A stretch of 64,000 nucleotides of DNA. Source: Chryseobacterium defluvii (GTDB lineage Bacteria > Bacteroidota > Bacteroidia > Flavobacteriales > Weeksellaceae). Below are positions 32,506-40,551 of this stretch, in pieces. A program made the position numbers and the translations under genes. Each line of letters starts with the position of its first letter. Position 1 is the stretch's first letter. Below the pieces are notes generated by a model, which saw only the letters and a program-made list of their open reading frames with translations, made no database searches and was not told where the DNA came from. The DNA lies in contig NZ_JACHLE010000001.1 in the NCBI RefSeq assembly GCF_014204415.1, forward strand, positions 1 through 64,000. The letters are read 5' to 3'.

Positions 32506-32520
32506 ACAATCTAACAGAAA

Positions 32521-33663
32521 ATGGAATTTCCTATTTTACTTATAGTTATCATTGCTTTGGCTCTGATCTTTGATTACATTAATGGTTTTCATGATGCGGC
32601 CAATTCAATTGCCACTATAGTTTCTACAAAAGTTTTAACTCCATTCCAGGCTGTACTTTGGGCGGCGCTCTGGAACTTTGCAGCCTTCTTTTTAGCCGCA
32701 TATGTCATTGGAGAGTTTAAAATTGGTAATACAATTGCCAAAACTGTTAATGAAAACTTTATCACCCTTGAGGTTATATTCTCAGGACTTGTAGCAGCTA
32801 TTGCCTGGAACCTCTTAACATGGTGGTTCGGGATCCCTTCCTCATCATCACATACCCTTATCGGAGGCTTTTTGGGAGCTGCATTGATGCATGCTTTTAT
32901 GATGGATTATCATAGTGTTGCTGCCGCTCAGCCAGAATTAGGTTTCTTTGATACCTTGAAGCATGCCTTTCATCAGGTGACTTCACAGGATGTTGTGAAA
33001 TTCAATAAAGTGATCCCAATTTTCCTGTTCATCTTTATGGCACCAATCATAGGAATGATTATTTCCATTATCATCACCCTGATCATTGTACACCTTTATA
33101 AAAAATCGAACCCATATAAGGCGGATAAATCTTTCAAGAGATTGCAGCTGGCTTCGTCTGCCTTATTCAGCTTAGGGCACGGTTTGAATGATGCACAGAA
33201 AGTAATGGGGATTATTGGGGCTGCATTGATCTATTATCATGTTGAGATGCTGAACGACCCGATATATGTAAATCTTGAATCCGGAGCCCGTTTTGATTAT
33301 TTTGCAGAACACTATCTTTGGGTGCCGTTAGTTTCCTTCCTTGCCATCGGTTTAGGAACCATGAGCGGAGGTTGGAAAATCATTAAGACAATGGGGACTA
33401 AGATTACTAAAGTTACTTCCCTGGAAGGGGTAAGTGCTGAAACAGCGGGGGCAATCACTCTGTTTATCACAGATCATTTTGGTATTCCTGTATCCACTAC
33501 CCACACCATTACCGGTTCCATTATCGGGGTCGGGTTAACGAAAAGAGTTTCCGCGGTAAGATGGGGGATTACGGTGAGCCTTCTTTGGGCATGGATATTA
33601 ACGATCCCGATTTCTGCAATTGTGGCGGGAGTCACCTATCTTTTAGTGAGATTTATTTCTTAA
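32521..33663 (+). CDS. Low-affinity inorganic phosphate transporter (PiT family)
   Basis: 380 residues, about ten membrane helices. PiT signatures occur twice as in the duplicated family fold: GFHDAANSIATIVSTKVLTP in the N-terminal half and LGHGLNDAQKVMG in the second, plus GIPSSSSHTLIGGFLG and GIPVSTTHTITGSIIG. It carries metal-phosphate with protons or sodium across the inner membrane. It forms a two-gene operon with the DUF47 regulator upstream. A terminator follows, shared with the convergent XRE gene. Confidence 0.95.
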   Translation: MEFPILLIVIIALALIFDYINGFHDAANSIATIVSTKVLTPFQAVLWAALWNFAAFFLAAYVIGEFKIGNTIAKTVNENFITLEVIFSGLVAAIAWNLLTWWFGIPSSSSHTLIGGFLGAALMHAFMMDYHSVAAAQPELGFFDTLKHAFHQVTSQDVVKFNKVIPIFLFIFMAPIIGMIISIIITLIIVHLYKKSNPYKADKSFKRLQLASSALFSLGHGLNDAQKVMGIIGAALIYYHVEMLNDPIYVNLESGARFDYFAEHYLWVPLVSFLAIGLGTMSGGWKIIKTMGTKITKVTSLEGVSAETAGAITLFITDHFGIPVSTTHTITGSIIGVGLTKRVSAVRWGITVSLLWAWILTIPISAIVAGVTYLLVRFIS

Positions 33664-33684
33664 AACAGAAATTCAAATAATGAT

Positions 33685-33718
33685 AAAAACTTTGTCTGAT
33701 AAGGCAAAGTTTTTTTTG
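33685..33718. terminator. Bidirectional terminator between pit and the XRE regulator
   Basis: Hairpin AAAACTTTGTC-TGAT-AAGGCAAAGTTTT with runs of A before and T after, placed between convergent genes. Confidence 0.75.
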
Positions 33719-33728
33719 TATAAAAAAA

Positions 33729-34109
33729 TTATTTGTTAAATAATTTTTCTATCAGCTTATTCTGTATTTCTATGAGGTGGGTTATCTGCTCCTGATTTTG
33801 AACGAAGTTTTTAAATAGATCCCCATCAATATTATTATTTATTGTCAAGGTACTGATGTATCCTACCGCAGAATTATTACTTGTTTCAATATCATTAATA
33901 ATGGTATCTCCCTCTAAAAAATACTGTGGCTCAACCTTGAAAAAATCTGATACTTTCTGCATAAAAAGAAAGTCTATTTTTTCGATTGCACCATTTTCTA
34001 TTTTACTAAGGTTGCTCTGAGATATGTCTAAATGATATGCTAAATCTTCTTGAGAAATATTCTTCTGTTCTCTTAGTTTTCTTATTTTGAAACCTATACT
34101 GCTATTCAT
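33729..34109 (-). CDS. XRE-family transcriptional regulator
   Basis: Residues 6-62 form a Cro/C1-type HTH: IGFKIRKLREQKNISQEDLAYHLDIS with recognition helix SQSNLSKIENGAIEKID. The remaining half (VEPQYFLEGDTII...IEIQNKLIEKLFNK) is a helical, probably dimerising tail. 126 residues, no membrane segment. It is divergent from the Cys-rich secreted protein gene, and the shared intergenic region contains two spaced palindromes that could be its operators, suggesting autoregulation and control of the secreted gene pair. The controlled genes are inference. Confidence 0.85.
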   Translation of the reverse strand: MNSSIGFKIRKLREQKNISQEDLAYHLDISQSNLSKIENGAIEKIDFLFMQKVSDFFKVEPQYFLEGDTIINDIETSNNSAVGYISTLTINNNIDGDLFKNFVQNQEQITHLIEIQNKLIEKLFNK

Positions 34110-34157
34110 AATTCTGGTATTGAAATGTAAAGATAACTTTTTTGTAAGAAATTCTTT

Positions 34158-34193
34158 ATTCTAAATGGAATAGTATTTTATTCTTTTTGGAAT
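34158..34193. promoter_or_regulatory. Two tandem palindromes, candidate XRE operators
   Basis: ATTCTAAATGGAAT (34158-34171) and ATTCTTTTTGGAAT (34180-34193) have the same form ATTC-N6-GAAT and start 22 bp apart, two helical turns. They lie 49-84 bp upstream of the regulator ATG and about 95 bp upstream of the divergent gene, as expected for dimers bound on one DNA face. Confidence 0.5.
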
Positions 34194-34220
34194 TGTTCAG
34201 TAAAAGATCGTTTCACATTT

Positions 34221-34249
34221 TTGATAAAAGTTTTCGCGAAACACTTTTG
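34221..34249 (+). promoter_or_regulatory. Candidate promoter with palindromic spacer before the Cys-rich gene
   Basis: TTG (34221), an 18-bp spacer and CACTTTTG (34242-34249), one base off TAnnTTTG. The spacer contains the perfect palindrome TTTCGCGAAA (34232-34241), well placed for a repressor that blocks the promoter. ATG follows 39 bp later. Confidence 0.4.
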
Positions 34250-34287
34250 ACTTAAATTTTTTTATTAACTTCAAATTTCAGTTTAAG

Positions 34288-34623
34288 ATGAAAAGAATTA
34301 TTTTTTTAGCAACTTTAGGAGTTGCAGGATTTATTAGCGCAAAAAACACTGTGGAGCCTTCTAAAGAAATAGAAAAAGAAAGAATTGCTAAACAGGAAAC
34401 CTTAAAAGAGGAAAAGATTGAAATGGTTTGTTATCAAACATATCAAATGACTTCTTGTGGTGTGGAACTAAATAATAGTGGATATTGTTATGAGCCAGGA
34501 AACCTGGCTTCAGCACAAGCAGCGTGGCATTGTGTTCAATCAGATATGCAAGCTATGGAAGCATATTATTGTGGAACAGGTTATAATAATGGCTTAGGTA
34601 AAGATATAGAGGGTGTTTGGTAA
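34288..34623 (+). CDS. Small secreted Cys-rich protein, unknown function
   Basis: 111 residues. Signal peptide MKRIIFLATLGVAGFISA, then a highly charged Glu/Lys helix (residues ~24-45) and a C-terminal half with five cysteines (48, 57, 67, 82, 95) and many Tyr/Gly/Asn. No known motif. It is followed after 13 bp by a GLPGLI gene and preceded by the candidate operator-promoter region. The layout of charged leader segment plus Cys-rich core recalls small secreted peptides, but there is no double-Gly leader or modification gene nearby. Function unknown. Confidence 0.72.
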   Translation: MKRIIFLATLGVAGFISAKNTVEPSKEIEKERIAKQETLKEEKIEMVCYQTYQMTSCGVELNNSGYCYEPGNLASAQAAWHCVQSDMQAMEAYYCGTGYNNGLGKDIEGVW

Positions 34624-34636
34624 TTTGTAAGTGATA

Positions 34637-35431
34637 ATGAAAAGAAAAAATCTTTTAACATTTCTGATTTTATTTCCTCTTCTTTTTTGCAGTCAAAAAC
34701 TTACTGTTGATAGCTCATATATTGTATGCAAATATAAGATTATCTCATATGTAGATACATTAGATAGTTATTCAAAATATGAGGAATTGGCTTCTTTACA
34801 AATAGGAGATAATGTTTCCCATTTCAAAAGTATTCAAAAGTATATCAGTGATTCATTGTCATATGCAATAGTAGAAAAAGGATTTCAAAATGCGACAAAT
34901 GGAGTCGTAAAATTAAATACAGGTTCAATACCGAAGGCTTTATTTATATCCGAAGTTTATGTTAATAAAGATAAGGTGTTAATTTATGACAAACTACTGC
35001 AGGATTATTATAGTTATGTTCCACAAAGCATATGTACATGGACTTTGACAAAAGAAATGAAAGTGATAAGTGGCTATAAATGTTATAAAGCTATAGGGAA
35101 ATATGGAAAACGAAGTATTGACGCATGGTACACAGACGAAGTTCCAATTCCTGAAGGACCTTATAATTTTAAAGGTTTGCCGGGGTTGATTATAGAGTTG
35201 GAAGATAAACAAAAGCATAATCATTTTATATTGCAATCTTTACAAAGAGTAAAAACTCCAATTAAACTTATTGTAAATTCAGTTGAGACAAGCTACGAAC
35301 GATACAACGAAAAGCGGAAACAGGTATTAGCAGATCCCGTTTCTTTTATTCGGGCACGCTTCAATATACCAAAAGAAGATGAAGAGCGTGTTAATAGAAA
35401 CGTACGAAAACGTAACAATTTTTTAGATTAG
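34637..35431 (+). CDS. GLPGLI family protein (secreted)
   Basis: Signal peptide MKRKNLLTFLILFPLLFCSQ, strand-rich body, and the eponymous motif FKGLPGLIIELEDKQKHNHF. The family (named for the motif, common in Bacteroidota, often many copies per genome) has no known function. ATG at 34637 is chosen over an in-frame GTG at 34631. The C-terminus (NVRKRNNFLD) is basic and short. It probably shares a transcript with the Cys-rich protein 13 bp upstream. Periplasmic or surface location follows from the signal peptide. Confidence 0.88.
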   Translation: MKRKNLLTFLILFPLLFCSQKLTVDSSYIVCKYKIISYVDTLDSYSKYEELASLQIGDNVSHFKSIQKYISDSLSYAIVEKGFQNATNGVVKLNTGSIPKALFISEVYVNKDKVLIYDKLLQDYYSYVPQSICTWTLTKEMKVISGYKCYKAIGKYGKRSIDAWYTDEVPIPEGPYNFKGLPGLIIELEDKQKHNHFILQSLQRVKTPIKLIVNSVETSYERYNEKRKQVLADPVSFIRARFNIPKEDEERVNRNVRKRNNFLD

Positions 35432-35447
35432 TTTTTCTATCCTATAT

Positions 35448-35477
35448 AAAAAAGAAGCAAATTATTGCTTCTTTTTT
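35448..35477 (+). terminator. Terminator after the GLPGLI gene
   Basis: Hairpin AAAAAAGAAGCAA / TTGCTTCTTTTTT with a T run, 17 bp after the stop. Confidence 0.75.
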
Positions 35478-35533
35478 AATGTTTTTTAAAAGCTTTGAAT
35501 GATGTTTTTGTTTTATAAAGCCCTGAAAAATTG

Positions 35534-35541
35534 TATTTTTG
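35534..35541 (+). promoter_or_regulatory. -7 box of the polyprenyl synthetase gene
   Basis: TATTTTTG matches TAnnTTTG, 18 bp before the ATG; a TTG lies 23 bp further upstream (35508-35510). Confidence 0.5.
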
Positions 35542-35559
35542 TTGAAATTATAACACTTT

Positions 35560-36531
35560 ATGGAATTTTTAGACAGATACCAGCAGATCGTTGCAGAAGC
35601 CATTGATAAATATACCTTTAAAGATAAGCCTACAGAATTATATGAGCCAATGAATTACATTATTTCCCATGGAGGAAAACGTCTTCGCCCGATCATGGTT
35701 CTGATGGCATGTGATTTATTCGGTGGTGATCTCAACCAGGCTGTAAAGCCTGCACTGGCTATTGAATTTTTCCATAATTTTACCCTGATCCATGATGATA
35801 TTATGGATGAAGCTCCTCTGAGACGAAATAAGCCTACCATTCATACCTTACACGGCCTCAACGTAGGAATCCTTTCGGGGGACGGATTGATGTTAAAAGC
35901 TTATAAGTTTTTTGAAGATCTTGAGCCGGAAATCTTTAAGGCATGTATCAGGATATTCACCCATACCGGCCTTTTATTATGTGAGGGCCAGCAGTATGAT
36001 ATCAATTTCGAGACACAGGAAAATGTAACCTATGATGATTATATCCGGATGATCACCTATAAGACCGGAGTTTTAAGTGCTTCTTCTTTTGAGATCGGTG
36101 CTTTGATCGCAAGAGCTAACTTTAAGGATGCCAAAGCCATTTTCAATTTCGGGAAACATATCGGGATCGCTTTCCAGATCATGGATGATTATCTGGATGT
36201 ATTCGGGGATCAGGCGAGCTTTGGTAAAAAGCATGCGGGAGATATTTATGAAAATAAAAAAACAGTTCTTTATCTATTGGCAAGGGAACATGGTACAGAG
36301 GAAGAAAGAAAAGAGCTGGATTACTGGTACTCCAAAAAAACCGATAATATCGACAAAGTATATGGCGTTGAAAAGATTTTCAGAAGGACCAAAGTGGATG
36401 AAAAAGCTTTGCGTTTAATTGAAAAGCATAATGAGATCGGCCAGAACTACCTTCAAAAGATCGATATTTCCGAAGAAAAGAAAAAACCTTTCATAGAGCT
36501 GGCTAATTATCTTTTGAGAAGAGAGAGTTAA
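35560..36531 (+). CDS. trans-Polyprenyl diphosphate synthase
   Basis: Chain-elongating isoprenoid synthase with both Asp-rich motifs: LIHDDIMDEAPLRRNKPTIH (FARM-type DDxxD) and QIMDDYLDVFGD (second DDxxD), plus GGKRLRPIM at the N-terminus and TYKTGVLSASSFEIG. It condenses isopentenyl diphosphate onto an allylic primer. The length of 323 residues fits farnesyl-, geranylgeranyl- or octaprenyl-type enzymes; chain length cannot be read safely. Cytoplasmic, supplying quinone side chains or lipid carriers. It stands 72 bp before a GSCFA gene and may be cotranscribed with it. Confidence 0.93.
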   Translation: MEFLDRYQQIVAEAIDKYTFKDKPTELYEPMNYIISHGGKRLRPIMVLMACDLFGGDLNQAVKPALAIEFFHNFTLIHDDIMDEAPLRRNKPTIHTLHGLNVGILSGDGLMLKAYKFFEDLEPEIFKACIRIFTHTGLLLCEGQQYDINFETQENVTYDDYIRMITYKTGVLSASSFEIGALIARANFKDAKAIFNFGKHIGIAFQIMDDYLDVFGDQASFGKKHAGDIYENKKTVLYLLAREHGTEEERKELDYWYSKKTDNIDKVYGVEKIFRRTKVDEKALRLIEKHNEIGQNYLQKIDISEEKKKPFIELANYLLRRES

Positions 36532-36554
36532 ATTCAGGTTGCAGGTTTTAGACG

Positions 36555-36573
36555 ACAGGTAATAGTTACCTGT
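36555..36573. repeat. Perfect palindrome in the polyprenyl synthase-GSCFA gap
   Basis: ACAGGTAA-TAG-TTACCTGT, 8-bp arms and 3-bp loop, flanked by GCAGGTTTTAG and TGCCTGCAG, which extend a looser hairpin. No T run follows, so it is not a standard terminator; an operator or RNA stem is possible. Confidence 0.4.
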
Positions 36574-36603
36574 ACCTTATGCCTGCAGCTTTATACCTAT
36601 ACA

Positions 36604-37554
36604 ATGAAATTCAGGACTGAAGTTGACATCAGAGAATCGGGGCAGAAAATAGATGTTGAGGATAAAATATTTTCAATAGGATCCTGTTTTGCTTCGGAAA
36701 TGTCAGACCTGTTCGGTCAGGGACAGCTTCAGACCGTTAATAATCCGTTTGGGACCATTTTTAACCCGTTTTCCATTAATACTGCGGTAAAGAGGCTCCA
36801 TGATTCGGAATTTTATACGGAAGAGGATCTTATCACCTTTAATGACGAGTTCATCTCACTGGATCATCATACGGGTTTTGATACACGGTACATTCATCAG
36901 ACCCTGGAAAAGATCAATGCTAAACTAGAAGAAGGCAATGCATTTCTCCAGGATACCGATTGGGTGATCATTACTTACGGAACTTCATTTATTTATGAGT
37001 TTCTTCCTAAGAAAAAGCTGGTGGCCAATTGTCATAAGATCCCTCAGAGATACTTTGAGAAAAGGCTTTTGACCCATCATGAAATTACAGACGCCATATA
37101 CAATACTATTCTCAGTCTGAAAGATATCTGTAAAGATGAGATGCAAATACTCTTTACGGTTTCTCCTGTTCGCCACACTAAGGATGGGATGGTTGAGAAC
37201 CAGCTGAGCAAATCAAAACTGATCACAACTGTCCATGAAGCCATTTCCGGGCTGGAAAATTGCCATTATCTGCCTGTATATGAAATACTCATGGATGATC
37301 TCAGGGATTACCGTTTTTATAAGGAAGATATGATCCATCCGAATGCACAGGCGGTGAACTATATTTTTGAGAAATTCGGGAAAGCCTATTTTTCTGAAGA
37401 AACCAAAGATTTTATCAAAGAGAACTTTAAGATCCATAAAGCACTGGAGCATAAAACAGAGGATGAGAAAGATCCGAAATATCTTGAATTTAAGAAAAAA
37501 CTTAACGAAAGGATAGAAGCCCAGCGGAAAAAAGTAAAGCATAAAATATTTTAA
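36604..37554 (+). CDS. GSCFA domain protein
   Basis: 316 residues with the family signature FSIGSCFASEMSDLF near residue 26-40, then FGTIFNPFSI, DWVIITYGTSFIYEF, ILFTVSPVRHTKDGM and FYKEDMIHPNAQAV. The GSCFA family belongs to the SGNH/GDSL hydrolase superfamily: Ser or Cys in GSCF, Asn/Gly blocks and DMIHPN with Asp and His. It probably hydrolyses or transfers an ester. The substrate is unknown. No signal peptide is seen. A highly structured repeat separates it from tatD. Confidence 0.9.
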   Translation: MKFRTEVDIRESGQKIDVEDKIFSIGSCFASEMSDLFGQGQLQTVNNPFGTIFNPFSINTAVKRLHDSEFYTEEDLITFNDEFISLDHHTGFDTRYIHQTLEKINAKLEEGNAFLQDTDWVIITYGTSFIYEFLPKKKLVANCHKIPQRYFEKRLLTHHEITDAIYNTILSLKDICKDEMQILFTVSPVRHTKDGMVENQLSKSKLITTVHEAISGLENCHYLPVYEILMDDLRDYRFYKEDMIHPNAQAVNYIFEKFGKAYFSEETKDFIKENFKIHKALEHKTEDEKDPKYLEFKKKLNERIEAQRKKVKHKIF

Positions 37555-37561
37555 TAGTTAT

Positions 37562-37630
37562 GAGTTATAAGTTTTGAGTTATGGGATGACTGCTAAAAAC
37601 TTATAACTTATAACTCAAAACTTATAACTC
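37562..37630. repeat. Long inverted repeat built from GAGTTATAAG units
   Basis: Arms at 37562-37582 and 37610-37630 are perfect reverse complements over 21 bp (unit GAGTTATAAGTTTT) with a 27-bp loop. The right arm ends 2 bp before the tatD ATG. Related GAGTTATGA units occur at 41545 and 47413. Confidence 0.7.
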
Positions 37631-37632
37631 AA

Positions 37633-38397
37633 ATGATCGATACCCATACCCATTTATACGCAGAAGAATTTGATGAAAACAGAAAAGAAGCTATTCAAAA
37701 AGCTTTAGATAAAGGAATTACAGAGTTTTATCTTCCTGCTATAGATTCTGAGTCTCATGAAAAAATGCTTCAGTTGGAAGCAGAATATCCGGAGCACATT
37801 TTCTCAATGATGGGGCTGCACCCTTGTTATGTAAAACCTGAAACCTGGGAAAAAGAATTGAAAATTGTAAAGGATTATCTTGATCAGCGGGCTTTTCCGG
37901 CTATTGGCGAGATCGGGATCGATCTGTATTGGGATAAAACCACATTAGACATCCAAGTGAAAGCTTTTGAGCAGCAGATCGACTGGGCGATTGAAAAAGA
38001 CCTGCCTATCGTTCTTCATACCAGGGAAAGCTTTGACGAAGTATTTGAAGTGCTGGAAGGGAAAAAACATCCGAAGCTTCGGGGGATCTTTCACTGTTTT
38101 TCAGGTGATCTTGAACAGGCAAATCGTGCCATAGATTTAAACTTTATCTTAGGAATAGGTGGAGTAGTCACTTTCAAAAACGGAAAGATCGATCAGTTCC
38201 TGCATGAGATCCCGTTGGAAAAAATAGTGCTGGAAACAGATTCTCCTTATCTGGCTCCCGTTCCGTACAGAGGGAAAAGGAACGAAAGCTCCTATCTGGA
38301 TCTGGTAGCCGGGAAGCTTGTGAATATCTACCAAAAGGACTTCGCTGAGATTGACAGGATCACTACAGAAAATGCGAATAAGATATTCGTGAAATGA
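37633..38397 (+). CDS. TatD-family metal-dependent hydrolase
   Basis: TIM-barrel metallohydrolase: MIDTHTHLYAEEFD with the HxH metal site, MMGLHPCYV, PAIGEIGIDLYWD with the Glu ligand, PIVLHTRESFDE, GIFHCFSGD and LETDSPYLAPVPYRGKRNES with the Asp ligand. Family members act as 3'-5' nucleases on DNA/RNA or on D-aminoacyl substrates. 254 residues is normal. Cytoplasmic. The ATG comes directly after a 21-bp inverted repeat arm, so mRNA folding could limit initiation. Confidence 0.93.
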   Translation: MIDTHTHLYAEEFDENRKEAIQKALDKGITEFYLPAIDSESHEKMLQLEAEYPEHIFSMMGLHPCYVKPETWEKELKIVKDYLDQRAFPAIGEIGIDLYWDKTTLDIQVKAFEQQIDWAIEKDLPIVLHTRESFDEVFEVLEGKKHPKLRGIFHCFSGDLEQANRAIDLNFILGIGGVVTFKNGKIDQFLHEIPLEKIVLETDSPYLAPVPYRGKRNESSYLDLVAGKLVNIYQKDFAEIDRITTENANKIFVK

Positions 38398-38462
38398 CAA
38401 AATAGCGTATAAATTAATAAAAAGTGAGACTTAATTCGTTTAATCTCTAAACCACTAAAGTC

Positions 38463-38612
38463 GCAAAAGTTTTTATTTAACACTTGAGTACCATAAGTTA
38501 ATATTGAGCTTGAAGATAAAGCTCACATAAGCTTATTTAAAAAACTAATGGGTTCTTTATTCCCTTTTAAACAGCATCCTGATAAGCTTACGTGTTAAAT
38601 AAAAACTTTTGC
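38463..38612. repeat. Large hairpin repeat in the tatD-rhlE gap
   Basis: Arms at 38463-38483 and 38592-38612 (start GCAAAAGTTTTTATTTAACA) are perfect 21-bp reverse complements. The outer flanks CCACTAAAGTC and GCAATTTGCGGTG extend the symmetry loosely, and an inner stem GAGCTT/AAGCTC lies at 38505-38522. No coding sense in 38398-38634. It resembles a dispersed intergenic repeat; a related partial stretch (TTTGCGATCTTTGCG) occurs at 54851. Confidence 0.6.
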
Positions 38613-38634
38613 AATTTGCGGTGAAAATTTACTA

Positions 38635-39894
38635 TTATTTCTTTCTGAAAAAGCTTTTATTCTTAGGTTTTTTATACCCTATATCCTCCTTTTTAGCCGG
38701 ATTAGGTTTTTGGGAATTTGCCTGGACAGGCTTGTTATTGGAGTCCCTTTTCTGTGCAACCAGATTATCCGTATGGAACGGGTGATCCTTAATAACAGGA
38801 ATTTTCATTCCGATCAGCTTTTCTGTATTCTTTAAGTTTAAAAGGTCAAGCCCGTCCACAAAAGAAATGGAAGTTCCTTCCGCACCCGCTCTTCCTGTCC
38901 GTCCGATCCGGTGAACATAGGTTTCGGAAACATCCGAAAGTTCAAAATTAATAACGTATTTCAGCTCATCGATGTCAATTCCTCTGGCAGCAATATCGGT
39001 GGCAATCAAGACCCTGGTTTTCCCGGATTTGAAATTACTTAAGGCATTCTGGCGGGCATTCTGGGATTTGTCTCCGTGAATGGCCTGTGCCGAAATATTG
39101 CTTTTAACCAGTTTCCGGGTGATCCTGTCTGCCCCGTGTTTGGTTCTTGCAAACACCAAGACCGATTCTGCAATATCATTCTGAAGAATATGGGTAAGAA
39201 GATTCAGTTTGTCCTCCCTTTCCACAAAATACACAGACTGCTGAATGGTTTTTGCCGTGGAAGAAACCGGAGTAACCTCTACTTTTACAGGATTTACTAA
39301 AATGGAGTCTGCCAGTTTTTGGATTTCAGCAGGCATTGTGGCTGAAAAGAAAAGAGATTGCCTTTTTTGAGGTAAAAGCTTAATGATCCTTTTCACATCA
39401 TGCACAAATCCCATATCCAGCATCCTGTCGGCTTCATCAAGTACAAAGATCTCAAGGTCCTTTAAACTGATAATTCCCTGTGAAATAAAATCCAATAATC
39501 TTCCGGGAGTAGCTACAAGAATGTCAACACCTTTTTTCAAGGCTGCTTCCTGGCTTCCCTGTTTTACCCCGCCAAAAATTACAAGTTTTTTCAAAGGCAG
39601 ATACTTTCCATACGCTTTAAAGCTTTCTTCGATCTGTATCGCCAGTTCCCTTGTGGGAGTAAGGATAAGAGCTTTTATATGATTATTGGGCGTCTTATTA
39701 TTGGTCAGGTTTTGCAAAATAGGGATGGCGAAAGCGGCGGTTTTTCCGGTTCCTGTCTGTGCGCATCCTAAAAAATCTTTCCCTTTTATAATTTCAGGAA
39801 TTGCTTTTTCCTGAATAGGGGTGGGATTGGTGTACCCTTCACCCTGAATTGCTCTTGCAATGGGTTCTATAATGTTAAGGTCTGTAAAATTCAA
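38635..39894 (-). CDS. DEAD-box RNA helicase (RhlE-like)
   Basis: Motifs in order: [11 protein letters not shown] (I), PTRELA (Ia), [14 protein letters not shown] (II), FSATMP (III), [12 protein letters not shown] (IV), [10 protein letters not shown] (V) and [10 protein letters not shown] (VI). The C-terminal tail after ~375 is short, basic and low in complexity ([21 protein letters not shown]...FFRKK), as in RhlE-type helicases rather than the DbpA type at 30033. It acts in ribosome assembly or RNA turnover. 419 residues. Single minus-strand gene. Confidence 0.94.
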   Translation of the reverse strand: MNFTDLNIIEPIARAIQGEGYTNPTPIQEKAIPEIIKGKDFLGCAQTGTGKTAAFAIPILQNLTNNKTPNNHIKALILTPTRELAIQIEESFKAYGKYLPLKKLVIFGGVKQGSQEAALKKGVDILVATPGRLLDFISQGIISLKDLEIFVLDEADRMLDMGFVHDVKRIIKLLPQKRQSLFFSATMPAEIQKLADSILVNPVKVEVTPVSSTAKTIQQSVYFVEREDKLNLLTHILQNDIAESVLVFARTKHGADRITRKLVKSNISAQAIHGDKSQNARQNALSNFKSGKTRVLIATDIAARGIDIDELKYVINFELSDVSETYVHRIGRTGRAGAEGTSISFVDGLDLLNLKNTEKLIGMKIPVIKDHPFHTDNLVAQKRDSNNKPVQANSQKPNPAKKEDIGYKKPKNKSFFRKK

Positions 39895-39979
39895 ATGAAT
39901 AGTTTTAATTAAATAAAAATTCCTTCAAATTATGAAGGAATATACTTTTGCAAAGGTAGTTTAAATATTTTTAAGTGGA

Positions 39980-40468
39980 TTATTTTATCTTGGTCCACTG
40001 CTGATTATGTTTCAGATCTTCAAATGCCTGATACACTTTTGCCAGTTCATCGCTGCCGTTCTTTCCGTAATCTTCCACATTTTTAGAGGTTCCGTCTGCA
40101 AATTTAATTCTCAGATGTGATGTGGAAAGGTCGGTGATATTGTGATCGCCATATTTGTCTTTCAAATTTTTTACATTCAGCTCATCCAGCAGAGTAACCA
40201 GTTTTTTATAGTCTGCATCTTTGATGGTTGCCTTGAAAGTTCCTTCACGTTCTTTCGAAAATTCAGCTTTTGAAGGATTTTTGGTGAAATTGAAATGCTC
40301 TGCCTCAAGAACAGCCGCTCTGTCTGAATTGATGGTCATCTTATAGATAGGGCAGAATCCGAAACAGGCACCAGCCTCATATTCAATGGTAGAATATTTG
40401 GATTGGGTATTTTGCGAATGGCATGAAAATAAAAATAGAAAAGCAAAAAGGCTTAGTAAATATTTCAT
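39980..40468 (-). CDS. Lipoprotein with DUF6438-like domain
   Basis: 162 residues. Signal sequence MKYLLSLFAFLFLFSC with lipobox Cys16. The body starts with STIEYEAGACFGFCPIYKMTI, a CxGxCPxY motif that I associate with DUF6438, followed by HFNFTKNPSKAEFSKE and a C-terminal helix. The two Cys of the motif could bind a metal or form a disulfide. Function unknown. Membrane-attached outside the cytoplasm. It lies downstream of obgE but behind a hairpin, so likely independent. Confidence 0.8.
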   Translation of the reverse strand: MKYLLSLFAFLFLFSCHSQNTQSKYSTIEYEAGACFGFCPIYKMTINSDRAAVLEAEHFNFTKNPSKAEFSKEREGTFKATIKDADYKKLVTLLDELNVKNLKDKYGDHNITDLSTSHLRIKFADGTSKNVEDYGKNGSDELAKVYQAFEDLKHNQQWTKIK

Positions 40469-40515
40469 AACTTAAATTTGACTGATGTCTTTCAAGAATT
40501 GTTCCAAATACCAAT

Positions 40516-40543
40516 AAAAAAGAGAAACTAAAAAGTTTCCCTT
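40516..40543 (-). terminator. Terminator after obgE
   Basis: Minus-strand hairpin GGGAAACT-TTTT-AGTTTCTC followed by six T, just past the obgE stop. Confidence 0.75.
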
Positions 40544-40551
40544 ATTATATT

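Noticed and set aside
34232..34241. Possible parS site (TTTCGCGAAA)
   Set aside because: Too short, centre CGCG instead of ACGT, far from parAB; better explained as an operator.
37556..37632. CRISPR-like repeat array
   Set aside because: Units are 9-14 bp, adjacent or inverted, with no unique spacers and no cas gene nearby.
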